A stretch of DNA of 64,000 nt from Geobacter argillaceus (lineage in GTDB: Bacteria > Desulfobacterota > Desulfuromonadia > Geobacterales > DSM-12255), in contig NZ_VLLN01000002.1 in the NCBI RefSeq assembly GCF_007830735.1, positions 124,001 through 188,000 on the forward strand, written 5' to 3'. Under the pieces are notes generated by a model. The model had not been told where the DNA came from and made no database searches. It saw nothing but the letters and a program-made list of their open reading frames with translations. Positions 8,985-17,211 of the stretch are shown here, in pieces. The position numbers and the translations under genes were made by a program. Every line of letters starts with the position of its first letter. Position 1 is the stretch's first letter.

Positions 8985-9389
8985 GATAAGCTCCTTTTTC
9001 TCGGTAACCTTGAAACACTTCTGCATACTTTGTATTCATTAAAAAATGCGTGCTAAAAAAACGTTGTATGCCGGAATCCCTGCCTGATAATTCCGTGAAA
9101 TAACCGTCCACCTCTACACTGCATCGCCGAACTGTCCACCTAACACATTACAATCGCTGAATGTTTCGCGGATACAGCCAGTTGCGTGAGTACAAGAAGT
9201 AGCACGACACATGCCACCTTTTCTATAACGACAGAATGTTGGTGGTTTTTTTGAACAGGTTCTTGTGTTTACGGGTTAATCGTCTATAACCTTTAATACT
9301 TATTAAAACTAATTTTCAAAACCCGCTTGCCCAGATTGTTTTTTACTGATATTGAATTAGTTCATCCTGACTAAAAAGGAGTGAAGAGC
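8985..9389. other. Intergenic region between divergent cytochrome and sucC genes
   Basis: No gene is seen in these 405 bp. The part next to sucC is AT-rich. A possible plus-strand sigma-70 promoter for sucCD is TTGTGT (9263-9268), a 16-base spacer and TATAAC (9285-9290); this is a weak match. No riboswitch of the GEMM type was found upstream of the cytochrome. Confidence 0.3.
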
Positions 9390-10547
9390 ATGAACATTCA
9401 CGAGTACCAGGCAAAGGAGATCCTGGCCACGTACGGGATACCGATCCCGCGGGGCCGGGTGGCGCTCACCTCGGACCAGGTGGAACGGGCCGCCAAGATG
9501 ATGGGGGGACGCTGCGTGGTCAAGGCCCAGATCTACGCCGGTGGCAGGGGCAAGGCCGGTGGCGTCAAACTGGTCCACCACCCGGAACAGGCCCAGGAGC
9601 TGGGCAAGGAGCTGTTCGGCAAACGGTTGGTCACGCCGCAGACCGGGCCGGAAGGTCTCAAAGTCCGCCGGATCCTCGTCGAGGAGGCGGTGGAGATCGC
9701 CCGGGAGTTCTATCTCTCCCTGACCCTGGACCGGGAGAGTTCCCGCTACTGCCTGATCGCTTCGGCCGAAGGGGGGATGGAGATCGAGGAGGTGGCCCAG
9801 AAGTCGCCGGAAAAGATCCACGTCCTGAACATCGACCCCTACATGGGGCTGCGCCCCTACCAGGCCCGCAAGATCGCCCTGGCGCTCGGGCTCACCGGCA
9901 GCCTCTGCGAGGACTGCGTCGAGCTGATCCTCAATCTGTACAAGGTGATGCTGGACAAGGACTGCGCCCTGGTGGAGGTGAACCCGCTGGTAGTCACCAA
10001 GGCCGGCTGGCTCATGGCCATGGATGCCAAAATCACCTTTGACGACAACGCCATCTACCGTCACCGCGAGTATCCGGACATGGTGGACTACTCCCAGTTG
10101 GACACCCTGGAGATCAACGCCGGCAAGTACGACCTGGCCTACATCAAGCTCCATGGCAGCATCGGCTGCATGGTCAACGGTGCCGGCCTGGCCATGGCCA
10201 CCCTGGATGTGCTCAAGGAGTACGGCGGCGAACCGGCCAACTTCCTGGACGTGGGGGGCGGGGCGACCCGGGAGAAGGTGGCCGAGGCGTTCAAGATCAT
10301 CCTCCAGGATCCGGACGTGAAGGGGATCTTCGTCAACATCTTCGGCGGCATCATGCGCTGCGACGTCATCGCCCAGGGGATCATCGAGGCGGCCTCCGAG
10401 GTTCAGTGCGCCCTCCCCATTGTCGTCCGGATGGACGGCTCCCAGGTGGAGGAAGGAAAGCGGCTCCTGGCCGAATCGGGACTCAACGTCCAGACCGGCG
10501 ACACGCTGGGTGACGGGGCGGAGAAGATCGTCGGGATGTTGGGATAA
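9390..10547 (+). CDS. sucC: Succinyl-CoA synthetase beta subunit
   Basis: ADP-forming succinate-CoA ligase beta chain, 385 residues, the usual length. It joins succinate, CoA and NTP in the TCA cycle with SucD. It opens with the canonical [20 protein letters not shown], carries the ATP-grasp lysines ([18 protein letters not shown]) and near its C-terminus [20 protein letters not shown]. The ATG at 9390 is preferred over the in-frame GTG at 9381 because AAGGAG ends 8 bases upstream of the ATG. sucD starts 14 bp downstream, forming a two-gene operon. Confidence 0.97.
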   Translation: MNIHEYQAKEILATYGIPIPRGRVALTSDQVERAAKMMGGRCVVKAQIYAGGRGKAGGVKLVHHPEQAQELGKELFGKRLVTPQTGPEGLKVRRILVEEAVEIAREFYLSLTLDRESSRYCLIASAEGGMEIEEVAQKSPEKIHVLNIDPYMGLRPYQARKIALALGLTGSLCEDCVELILNLYKVMLDKDCALVEVNPLVVTKAGWLMAMDAKITFDDNAIYRHREYPDMVDYSQLDTLEINAGKYDLAYIKLHGSIGCMVNGAGLAMATLDVLKEYGGEPANFLDVGGGATREKVAEAFKIILQDPDVKGIFVNIFGGIMRCDVIAQGIIEAASEVQCALPIVVRMDGSQVEEGKRLLAESGLNVQTGDTLGDGAEKIVGMLG

Positions 10548-10561
10548 AACGGAGAAAAACC

Positions 10562-11458
10562 ATGTCCATACTGTTGAACAAAGAGTCGAAGATCCTCGTC
10601 CAGGGAATCACGGGCCGCAGCGGCCTGTTCCACACCCAGCAGTGCCGGGACTACGGCAGCAAGATCGTTGCCGGTGTCACTCCGGGCAAGGGGGGTATCC
10701 ACATAGAAGGTATCCCGGTCTTCAATACCGTCGATGAGGCGGTCCGCTACACCGGCGCCAACGTCTCCATGATCTTCGTGCCCCCCCCGGGAGCTGCCGA
10801 CGCCATCCTGGAGTCGACTGCAGCCGGCATCGACCTGGCGGTCTGCATCACCGAAGGAATACCGGTGCGGGACATGGTCCCGGTCAAGCGGATGCTGGAA
10901 GAGAGCAAGACCAGGCTGGTCGGCCCCAACTGCCCGGGGGTCATCACCCCGGGCGAGTGCAAGGTCGGCATCATGCCGGGCTACATCCACAAGCCGGGTA
11001 AGATCGGCGTCGTTTCCCGCAGCGGCACCCTCACCTATGAGGCGGTCAAGCAGCTCACCGACCTGGGGCTCGGCCAGTCCACCTGCGTCGGCATCGGCGG
11101 CGACCCGATCATCGGCATGAAGTACATCGATGTCCTGAAGCTGTTCAACAGCGATCCGGAGACCGAAGCGGTGTTCATGATCGGCGAGATCGGCGGCGGT
11201 GCCGAGGAAGAAGCGGCCTACTGGATCAAGGAGCATATGAAGAAGCCGGTGGCTGCGTTCATCGCCGGGGTCACGGCCCCGCCGGGCAAGCGGATGGGCC
11301 ATGCCGGCGCCATCATCACCGGCGGCAAGGGAAAGGCCGAGGACAAGATCCGGACCCTTGAGGAGTGCGGTGTCACCGTCGCCCCCAGCCCGACCAAGAT
11401 GGGGAGTGCCATGCAGGAGGCGCTGAAGGCCGGGCCGAGGATAAAGGGGCGAGGATAA
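10562..11458 (+). CDS. sucD: Succinyl-CoA synthetase alpha subunit
   Basis: A 298-residue alpha chain with the CoA-binding Rossmann half ([24 protein letters not shown]) and the ligase half. The catalytic phosphohistidine is His247 in [15 protein letters not shown]. It forms the nucleotide-dependent ligase with SucC immediately upstream. Start is supported by GGAG about 9 bases upstream (cggagaaaaacc). A hairpin terminator follows the stop. The first gene past it is a minus-strand glycosyltransferase, so this marks the edge of the polysaccharide locus. Confidence 0.97.
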   Translation: MSILLNKESKILVQGITGRSGLFHTQQCRDYGSKIVAGVTPGKGGIHIEGIPVFNTVDEAVRYTGANVSMIFVPPPGAADAILESTAAGIDLAVCITEGIPVRDMVPVKRMLEESKTRLVGPNCPGVITPGECKVGIMPGYIHKPGKIGVVSRSGTLTYEAVKQLTDLGLGQSTCVGIGGDPIIGMKYIDVLKLFNSDPETEAVFMIGEIGGGAEEEAAYWIKEHMKKPVAAFIAGVTAPPGKRMGHAGAIITGGKGKAEDKIRTLEECGVTVAPSPTKMGSAMQEALKAGPRIKGRG

Positions 11459-11483
11459 AGGTTCGAGGTTCGAAGCAATACAC

Positions 11484-11520
11484 AAACGGCCGTCTGCTGC
11501 AACCAGCATGGCGGCCGTTT
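11484..11520. terminator. Terminator between sucD and convergent glycosyltransferase
   Basis: AAACGGCCG (11484-11492) pairs with CGGCCGTTT (11512-11520) around a 19-base loop. A short T-rich stretch follows on the plus strand. It probably acts in both directions between convergent genes. Confidence 0.65.
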
Positions 11521-11557
11521 CGTCTTTATCATTTAACCTCGTTCCTTCATCCTGCCT

Positions 11558-12346
11558 TCACGGTTTCAACAGCAGATACAACAGCCGCGTCCGCAGGCCG
11601 AGGAGCCGGTGGATCGCCAGGGCGACCGACCCCCGCCACCCCAGGGTAGCGGAGTGCTCCCTGGCCGTGGCCAGGGCGGCAGCCAGCTGTTCGCCGGTCC
11701 GCATACTACCCTTGGCCGCGCCGTGCACCCGGAAGTCGGCCAGTTCGTCCGGTAGCACCACCGGTTCGGCAACCGCGGCAAACCTGAGCCAGAGGTCGTA
11801 GTCCATGTCCAGGTCCTTCGCCGTATCGAGCACGCCGGCACGCTCCCACATCCCCCGGTTCCAGAAGGTCGCCATCTGGGGGACGAAGTTCTCTGTCAGG
11901 AGCTTCAGCCGGGAAAACCGCCCCCCCCGCCAGTTCTTGTACCTGACGATCAGGCTGGTAATCGGCCTGCCGCTCCCGTCGATCATCCCGGCCCGGCCGT
12001 AGAGCCAGGCCGGCCGGCCGTGATCCAGACGGCCGGCAATCCGTGCCAGCGCTCCGGGCCGCAGCCGGTCATCGGAATTGAGCCACCCGAGCAGCTGCCC
12101 ACGGGCCAGTGCCATCCCCCTGTTCACCGCATCAGACTGCCCCTCGTCCGGCTCGAAGATCAGCCGCAGCCGCTCGCCGTACCCCTCCCTGAGCCTCTCC
12201 AGCAGCTCCCAGGAGCCGTCCGTGGAGCCCGGGTCCAGAACCAGGAGCTCCACCGCCACCCCATTCTGGTCGAGGACCGACCGGACCGCCTCCTCCAGGA
12301 ACGGGGCCTGATTGTATGACGGCATCACGATAGATATGAGCGGCAT
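11558..12346 (-). CDS. Family 2 glycosyltransferase
   Basis: A 262-residue GT-A fold enzyme that transfers a sugar from a nucleotide donor during surface polysaccharide assembly, probably cytoplasmic. Start 12346 (MPLISIVMPSYNQ) is chosen because the family's first beta strand begins there; the open frame upstream has no homology and lies over the neighbour. Motifs are DPGSTDGSWELL, EGQSDAVNRG (acceptor and donor contacts) and GWLNSDD (the metal-binding DXD equivalent). The C-terminus has an R-rich amphipathic end (LLGLRTRLLYLLLKP). It overlaps the upstream glycosyltransferase by 22 bp, so translation is probably coupled. Sugar specificity cannot be read. Confidence 0.88.
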   Translation of the reverse strand: MPLISIVMPSYNQAPFLEEAVRSVLDQNGVAVELLVLDPGSTDGSWELLERLREGYGERLRLIFEPDEGQSDAVNRGMALARGQLLGWLNSDDRLRPGALARIAGRLDHGRPAWLYGRAGMIDGSGRPITSLIVRYKNWRGGRFSRLKLLTENFVPQMATFWNRGMWERAGVLDTAKDLDMDYDLWLRFAAVAEPVVLPDELADFRVHGAAKGSMRTGEQLAAALATAREHSATLGWRGSVALAIHRLLGLRTRLLYLLLKP

Positions 12347-13035
12347 AGAAGGTTCCAGGCGAGAACAACCCGCCGTTTGATCTGCAGCCAGGGCCTGAAC
12401 TCGATCCTGAAGTCGGTCAGGCTGGCGCCATGCTTGCGGTACTGCATCGTGATCTCCGGGACGAAGGCGGTCGTGCCGATCCGCTCGCAGAGCTGGCCGA
12501 GCCAGATGTCGTGCATCGGAATCCGGCGGGGAAACGGCAGCGCCCGGTCGAGCAGATCGCGGGAAAAGGCCATGCAGCAACCGAGATAACGGTTGTCATA
12601 GAGGTTCTTCCAGAATCCCGGACCGGCCTTCAGCTTCCGCAGCACCGACGGGTGGATCATTGCCTCGTTCTCGTCCACCACCCGGGCATCCAGCACCACC
12701 AGATAGGGCCGCCGCGACTCCCCGGCAAAACAGTCCCGCACCACGGCCAGCTTGTTATCCAGCCAGACATCGTCCTGGTCGGCGAGCACCAGTATATCAC
12801 CGCGAGCCTGCTTGAGGGCGAACTCAAAGTTGAAGATCGGGCTCAGGAAACGGTTTCCCGTGAAGAGGCGGATGCGCGGGTCTGCGAAGGAGCGGACGAT
12901 CGCCACGGTCCCGTCCGTGGAGGAGTCGTCGGCGATCACCAGTTCGTCGCCGTCCGCCAGCTGGGGGAGGATCGTCTCCAGTTGGCGGTGGAGGAACCGC
13001 TCGCCGTTGTAAGTGGCCATGCAGACGGAGATCAT
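12325..13035 (-). CDS. Family 2 glycosyltransferase (rhamnosyltransferase-like)
   Basis: A 236-residue GT2 starting MISVCMATYNGERFL at 13035. Donor-binding and metal motifs are VIADDSSTDGT and LVLADQDDVW, the signature of dTDP-rhamnose-type transferases of O-antigen clusters. A later HDIWLGQL segment matches the catalytic-side HDWW of the same group. The open frame extends upstream to 13182, but that part overlaps the debris of a broken paralogue and lacks glycosyltransferase similarity. The C-terminal tail (RPWLQIKRRVVLAW) is basic. The rhamnose assignment is inferred from motif style only. Confidence 0.85.
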   Translation of the reverse strand: MISVCMATYNGERFLHRQLETILPQLADGDELVIADDSSTDGTVAIVRSFADPRIRLFTGNRFLSPIFNFEFALKQARGDILVLADQDDVWLDNKLAVVRDCFAGESRRPYLVVLDARVVDENEAMIHPSVLRKLKAGPGFWKNLYDNRYLGCCMAFSRDLLDRALPFPRRIPMHDIWLGQLCERIGTTAFVPEITMQYRKHGASLTDFRIEFRPWLQIKRRVVLAWNLLCRSYLS

Positions 13036-13059
13036 GACGTCAGGGACCGGGAACGGCCG

Positions 13060-13385
13060 GAAGGGGAAGGTGCGAATACCGGCAGGAATTCGGCCGGCGT
13101 GAGTACCTCGACTCCCCATACGAGCCAAGGTACCACTGCCGCAGAAAGCCGTTGAACGAGTCGAGTCGGGCATATACCTCAAGCCCCCCCCCGCTGGCCC
13201 GGCGTCAGCCGGTCGCGGTAGCGGTCGAGGAAGCCGGCGCCCTGGCCCAACACAGTGCAGCCATCATCCCGCACCAGCAGTTGCCAGTCGGCGTGGGTCT
13301 GGTCCAGGAGGGAATCGAGTGGTGCAGGGAGACAGGATACCCCGCTGTAGGTGGCGAGGAGGATAGAAAGTGCGTGCTGCGTCAC
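13060..13385 (-). pseudogene. Broken family 2 glycosyltransferase with large internal deletion
   Basis: The first 44 codons (MTQHALSILLATYSG ... LLVRDDGCT) match the N-terminus of the intact glycosyltransferase at 14181-15116. The frame then jumps to QGAGFLDRYRDRLTPGQR, which matches near the C-terminus of that gene (QGAAFLERYRDRLTPAQR), so about 190 codons are missing. After a C-run near 13185 (plus strand), the matching LEVYARLDSFNGFLRQWYL continues in another frame. This is an old duplicate that suffered deletion and frameshift. Confidence 0.85.
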
Positions 13386-13392
13386 GGTGCTG

Positions 13393-13761
13393 TCATCTTT
13401 CGGGGTGGGACTCTGTCAATTGGGAAACCTGTTCAGCCATGCCTGGCAGATCATACCGGATAGTCTTCCAGACAATTTCCATGTCAACCATGAAGTAACC
13501 GTGTGCCAACGCATTACGCATTTCGTAGGCTATTACCCACGGCACTTCAGCATGTTCGGCTGCAAAATCCGGGTGGTAACGCTCCACATTGCGTGATGCT
13601 TCACCGATAATTTCAAAATTGCGGATTACCGCATCCTGGGTCTTTTCGTCCCTCAGAAACTCTTCCTCGTCCATGCTCCCGACATAACGGTTGATGCGCT
13701 CAATCGCTTCAAGGATGTGACACAGATAATCCCTGACTCGGAGTTGGTCGGCTCGGCTCAT
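13393..13761 (-). CDS. hepT: HepT-like ribonuclease/AMPylation-target toxin
   Basis: A 122-residue all-helical HEPN (DUF86) protein. The catalytic RX4HXY motif is R82-NALA-H87-G-Y89. In the known type VII HepT/MntA system the HEPN protein is an RNase toxin silenced when MntA adds AMP to the Tyr of this motif. The start codon overlaps the stop of the antitoxin gene by 4 bp (ATGA), giving the usual antitoxin-first coupled pair. It sits between a broken and an intact glycosyltransferase, so the pair was probably inserted between the duplicated copies. Confidence 0.88.
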   Translation of the reverse strand: MSRADQLRVRDYLCHILEAIERINRYVGSMDEEEFLRDEKTQDAVIRNFEIIGEASRNVERYHPDFAAEHAEVPWVIAYEMRNALAHGYFMVDMEIVWKTIRYDLPGMAEQVSQLTESHPER

Positions 13762-14048
13762 AATGGCCTTGCCTCTTTTATTACGCGGTCACGAAAGCTG
13801 GCGGGCAGAGCCTTCGGAGTCAGCACATCCACCTGGATACCGAGCAGTCTGCGCAGTTCAAACCTGATAGCGCCGATGTCCATCAAGGTAGTCTCCGGGG
13901 TAGGATCGACCAGGAGATCGAGGTCGCTCTCTTCGGTGTCGTCGCCGTGAAGTACGGAGCCAAAGACACGGATATTCAGGACGCGGTGGCTCAATGCAAT
14001 GCTGCGTACTTGTTCACGATGGGCTTGCAGTGCCACGGAGGGCTTCAT
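13758..14048 (-). CDS. mntA: MntA-like nucleotidyltransferase antitoxin
   Basis: A 96-residue minimal nucleotidyltransferase. The GSX10DXD motif is complete: G30-S31 followed by D42-L-D44 in FGSVLHGDDTEESDLDLLVD. It is expected to AMPylate the partner HepT and so neutralise it. Start 14048 (MKPSVALQAH) is chosen over the longer open frame because AGGTG lies about 8 bases upstream and the family begins at this point. It overlaps hepT by 4 bp. Confidence 0.87.
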   Translation of the reverse strand: MKPSVALQAHREQVRSIALSHRVLNIRVFGSVLHGDDTEESDLDLLVDPTPETTLMDIGAIRFELRRLLGIQVDVLTPKALPASFRDRVIKEARPL

Positions 14049-14180
14049 TGCTGAACACCTTTCCTCATATCTTTTAATCCAATGTTTATTACCGTACCCG
14101 GCTTTGGGCCACTTTTCAAGCATTCATCCCCAACAACACCTATCCAGGCTCGGCCGTCAGTCCGGTTTCACATGCATTTA

Positions 14181-15116
14181 TCATCCTATCACCAGCCGTC
14201 CCACATTCCTGATTATGCCGGTATAAAAGAAGCGGTACTTCAAGAGGTACCACCGCCGGAGGAACCCGTTAAACGAGTCGAGCCGGGCGTAGACTTCCAG
14301 CATCTCCCGCTGGGCCGGCGTCAGCCGATCGCGGTAGCGCTCCAGAAAGGCGGCGCCCTGGCGCTGGAGCCGGGTTATTATTGCCCGCGTCTCCGGCCGG
14401 CAATGCAGCTGGCCGACAATGTCCCGCACGTTGAACGGCCGGGCACCAATGTCGTTTGCGCCGTGCTGCCGGTACAGTACCATCGGCACCGCAACGTGGC
14501 CAATTACACCAAACGCCGTTGCCGCAAGCGCCAGCCACCAGTCGTGCATTACTGCCTCGGGAGGTATCGGCAGGGCCAGCTCAAGCAAGGCACGGTTGAT
14601 CATTACCGTGCAGCCGGTCACCGTGTTCTGTACCAGGAGCCGGTTCAGCGCCTTCCCGCCAACCGGATCGGAATGCTGGAAACGCCAGAGGGAATCGGCT
14701 ACTCCACGCAGTGCTTCATCAACCACGGCCAGATCCGTATGTACCATCAACGGGGTCGTTTCTCCGTGGCTCTTCTCAAGCCTGCGCATCTCCGCCAGGG
14801 TCTGCTCGATCTTGTCCGGGAGCCAGACATCGTCCTGGTCGCAGAACATCAGGTAGTCGCCATCGGCCCGGGCCATGAGGGCGGCAAAGTTGCCACGGGC
14901 ACCGAGACTTCGCCCTTCGCCGGGGACAATGGTTATCCTGTCGGGGAGCTGAGCCTGGTATGCGCGAAGGATTTCGGGGGTCGTGTCCGTGGAGCCGTCA
15001 TCACGCGCCAATAGCCGCCAGTCGGCAAACGTCTGGCCAATGATGGAATCCAGCTGCTCTATCAGGTAGTCGGAGCCGTTGTATGTGGCGAGGAGTATGT
15101 CGATCGTTGGTTTCAC
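14181..15116 (-). CDS. Family 2 glycosyltransferase (rhamnosyltransferase-like)
   Basis: A 311-residue GT2 with ILLATYNGSDYLIEQLDSI, ARDDGSTDTTPEIL, MFCDQDDVWLPDKIE and the catalytic-side AVMHDWWLALAA. This set is typical of rhamnosyltransferases of O-antigen clusters. Translation appears to start at a GTG (15116). Downstream (13060-13385) is a decayed copy of the same gene, separated by a HepT/MntA pair. The C-terminus ends with a basic helix (LLKYRFFYTGIIRNVGRL) likely to touch the membrane. Confidence 0.88.
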   Translation of the reverse strand: MKPTIDILLATYNGSDYLIEQLDSIIGQTFADWRLLARDDGSTDTTPEILRAYQAQLPDRITIVPGEGRSLGARGNFAALMARADGDYLMFCDQDDVWLPDKIEQTLAEMRRLEKSHGETTPLMVHTDLAVVDEALRGVADSLWRFQHSDPVGGKALNRLLVQNTVTGCTVMINRALLELALPIPPEAVMHDWWLALAATAFGVIGHVAVPMVLYRQHGANDIGARPFNVRDIVGQLHCRPETRAIITRLQRQGAAFLERYRDRLTPAQREMLEVYARLDSFNGFLRRWYLLKYRFFYTGIIRNVGRLVIG

Positions 15117-15131
15117 AGAATAACCCAGCCC

Positions 15132-17138
15132 TCAGCTCCGAGCTTCTTCCCACGGCTTATCGACACGAGGCGGCCAGGCAAGGCTGAAGTCAGCCATTTC
15201 CAAGGTCAGGTTGGGATTGTAGTAAGGGTCGTTGAAGAGGAGCGCGCCCCACCGCTGCTGCATGTATTCGATCTCTTTTTCGAAGCGTGCCTTTTTTTCG
15301 GGTGTATCCTCATGGCCACGGGAATACGACTCGTGGTGATAGAGTCTGGCCATGGGGGTCCAGAGGTTGCGATAGCCGGCCTCTCTGACCTTCAGGCAGA
15401 AATCGATGTCGTTGAAGGCAACCGCCAGATTTTTCTCGTCCAACCCACCGACCTCGGTGAATATCTCCTTGCGCACCATGAGGCAGGCGGCGGTTACCGC
15501 CGAAATGCCCTGGGGCAGGATCAGGCGCCCCCAAACATCGACATAATCCTTGGGGGAGCCCTGATAGGCATGACCGGCAACTCCGCCGATTCCCAGCACT
15601 ACCCCGCCATGCTGGATACGGCCATCGGGGTAGTAGAGCTTTGCACCTACAGCGCCGATCTCGGGTCGTATGGCATGCCTCACCATGGTTGTCAGCCAGT
15701 CTGCAGAAATTACTTCGAGATCGTTGTTGCAGAGGCAGATAAGGTCACCTTGCGCCTGCCGCACGGCATAGTTGTTGACCGCTGAATAATTGAAGGGGGC
15801 GTCGTACGGCAAGATCCTGATCCGCGGGTCTCTGCGCAATTCGGAAAAATAGCGGATCGTTTCCGGCTCAGCCGACTGGTTATCGACAATGATCAGCTCG
15901 AAATTCTTATAGCTGGTCTTTGCGATGATACTCGACACACAGGTCTTCAGCACCTTGACGCAATCGCGAGTAGGAATGATGATCGAGACCAGGGGAAGGA
16001 TTGAGGGTAAGGGATAGGTGACGAAGTACGTAGTCGACCGGTCTCCCTTGCTCACCTCGATTTTGGGGTCGATCTTGGCGAAATGATCCTTGAGTGCCTT
16101 GATCCCTGCATTTTCGGCATATGATTTCTGGCTGGTCGAAACAGCGGTCGACCCTTTTATCGCCCGCCAGTGGTAAAGGATCTTGGTGATATGCCTGATG
16201 TTGGCGGCAGTACTGGCAGCTGAACAACGAAGACACAAGTCGTAATCCTGGCTCCCTTCAAACCCTTCCCGGAAACCGCCTACCTTGCCGACAAGCGATC
16301 TTCTGTAGGCGGCAAGGTGGCAGATGTAATTCTGGGAATAAAAGAGGTCGGGGTTCCAGTCCGGCTTAAAGAACGGCTGGAAGCGGCAACCATCTTCATC
16401 AATCTTGTCTTCGTCGGAATAGACGATATCGGCATCCGGATAGCGGTTCAGTTCCACCGCGATCATGTATAGAGCGTCGGGGGTAAGTTCATCGTCGTGA
16501 TCAAGGAGCGCCACGTAGTCACCAGTCGCCAGTTCCAGAGCGCTGTTCGAGGCCGCGGATATGTGTCCGTTGTTTGTCCGAAAAATGCCCCTGATTCGCG
16601 GGTCCAGACTCTGGTACTCCTCAAGGATGGGCCTGACATGGGAAGCGGTCGAGGCGTCGTCGGCGATACAGAGTTCCCAATTGGGATATAGCTGTGCCCG
16701 TACCGAATCGATGGCCAGACGTAACCATTTTTCAGGGGTGTTGTAGACCGGCATCAGGATGGAAATCAAGGGTCTGTAGGGAAGCTGCTCAATATGGTCA
16801 GCAATCTTTTGCCGCTCGTTCTCGCCGAGGATATCGAATGTCCGCAACCATTCCGCATACATCAAATCATTTTCATTTCGTACGTTGCTGACTGCCGCAA
16901 ACACGAGGCCCGTCTTGCTGCCGAGCCAATCGGCGATACGGCGCACGGGGCCGGTAACGCGCCAACTTAAGGAATCATGCATCGCATTCAGCTGCTGCTG
17001 CAAGTTACTGACACGAAACTCGCAGCATTTCAGTCGAAGCTGAGCTGATTCGAGCTGTCTTTTCAGTTCGCTGACAGTTGACGGTCCTTCTTCATCTGGA
17101 CCGACATGCTTCTTATAGTTATGATTCTGTTGGGTCAT
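15132..17138 (-). CDS. Two-domain family 2 glycosyltransferase with coiled-coil head
   Basis: A 668-residue protein. Residues 20-60 are probably coiled coil, ending in the recurrent SLSWRVTGPVRRIADW motif. A first GT2 domain (about 122-345) has ISILMPVYNTPE, ADDASTASHV and ALLDHDDELTPDAL. A second (about 385-640) has VSIIIPTRDCVK, IVDNQSAEPETI and CLCNNDLEVISADW. Tandem GT2 proteins of this type build repeating O-antigen or capsule backbones, one domain per linkage. 16 bp separate its stop from the downstream glycosyltransferase start. No clear ribosome site precedes the ATG. Confidence 0.9.
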   Translation of the reverse strand: MTQQNHNYKKHVGPDEEGPSTVSELKRQLESAQLRLKCCEFRVSNLQQQLNAMHDSLSWRVTGPVRRIADWLGSKTGLVFAAVSNVRNENDLMYAEWLRTFDILGENERQKIADHIEQLPYRPLISILMPVYNTPEKWLRLAIDSVRAQLYPNWELCIADDASTASHVRPILEEYQSLDPRIRGIFRTNNGHISAASNSALELATGDYVALLDHDDELTPDALYMIAVELNRYPDADIVYSDEDKIDEDGCRFQPFFKPDWNPDLFYSQNYICHLAAYRRSLVGKVGGFREGFEGSQDYDLCLRCSAASTAANIRHITKILYHWRAIKGSTAVSTSQKSYAENAGIKALKDHFAKIDPKIEVSKGDRSTTYFVTYPLPSILPLVSIIIPTRDCVKVLKTCVSSIIAKTSYKNFELIIVDNQSAEPETIRYFSELRRDPRIRILPYDAPFNYSAVNNYAVRQAQGDLICLCNNDLEVISADWLTTMVRHAIRPEIGAVGAKLYYPDGRIQHGGVVLGIGGVAGHAYQGSPKDYVDVWGRLILPQGISAVTAACLMVRKEIFTEVGGLDEKNLAVAFNDIDFCLKVREAGYRNLWTPMARLYHHESYSRGHEDTPEKKARFEKEIEYMQQRWGALLFNDPYYNPNLTLEMADFSLAWPPRVDKPWEEARS

Positions 17139-17211
17139 AGAAGATATCGAAGGAAAACAGATTATTCTTTTTAAGAATGCTAGGCCCTACAATAGTCATA
17201 GAGGAGTTCCA

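Noticed and set aside
8985-9389. GEMM-type (cyclic dinucleotide) riboswitch upstream of the giant cytochrome
   Set aside because: Such riboswitches are common before Geobacter cytochromes, but no GGGCAAACC or GACGCAAAGCC-like core was found here or upstream of 51305 and 57664.
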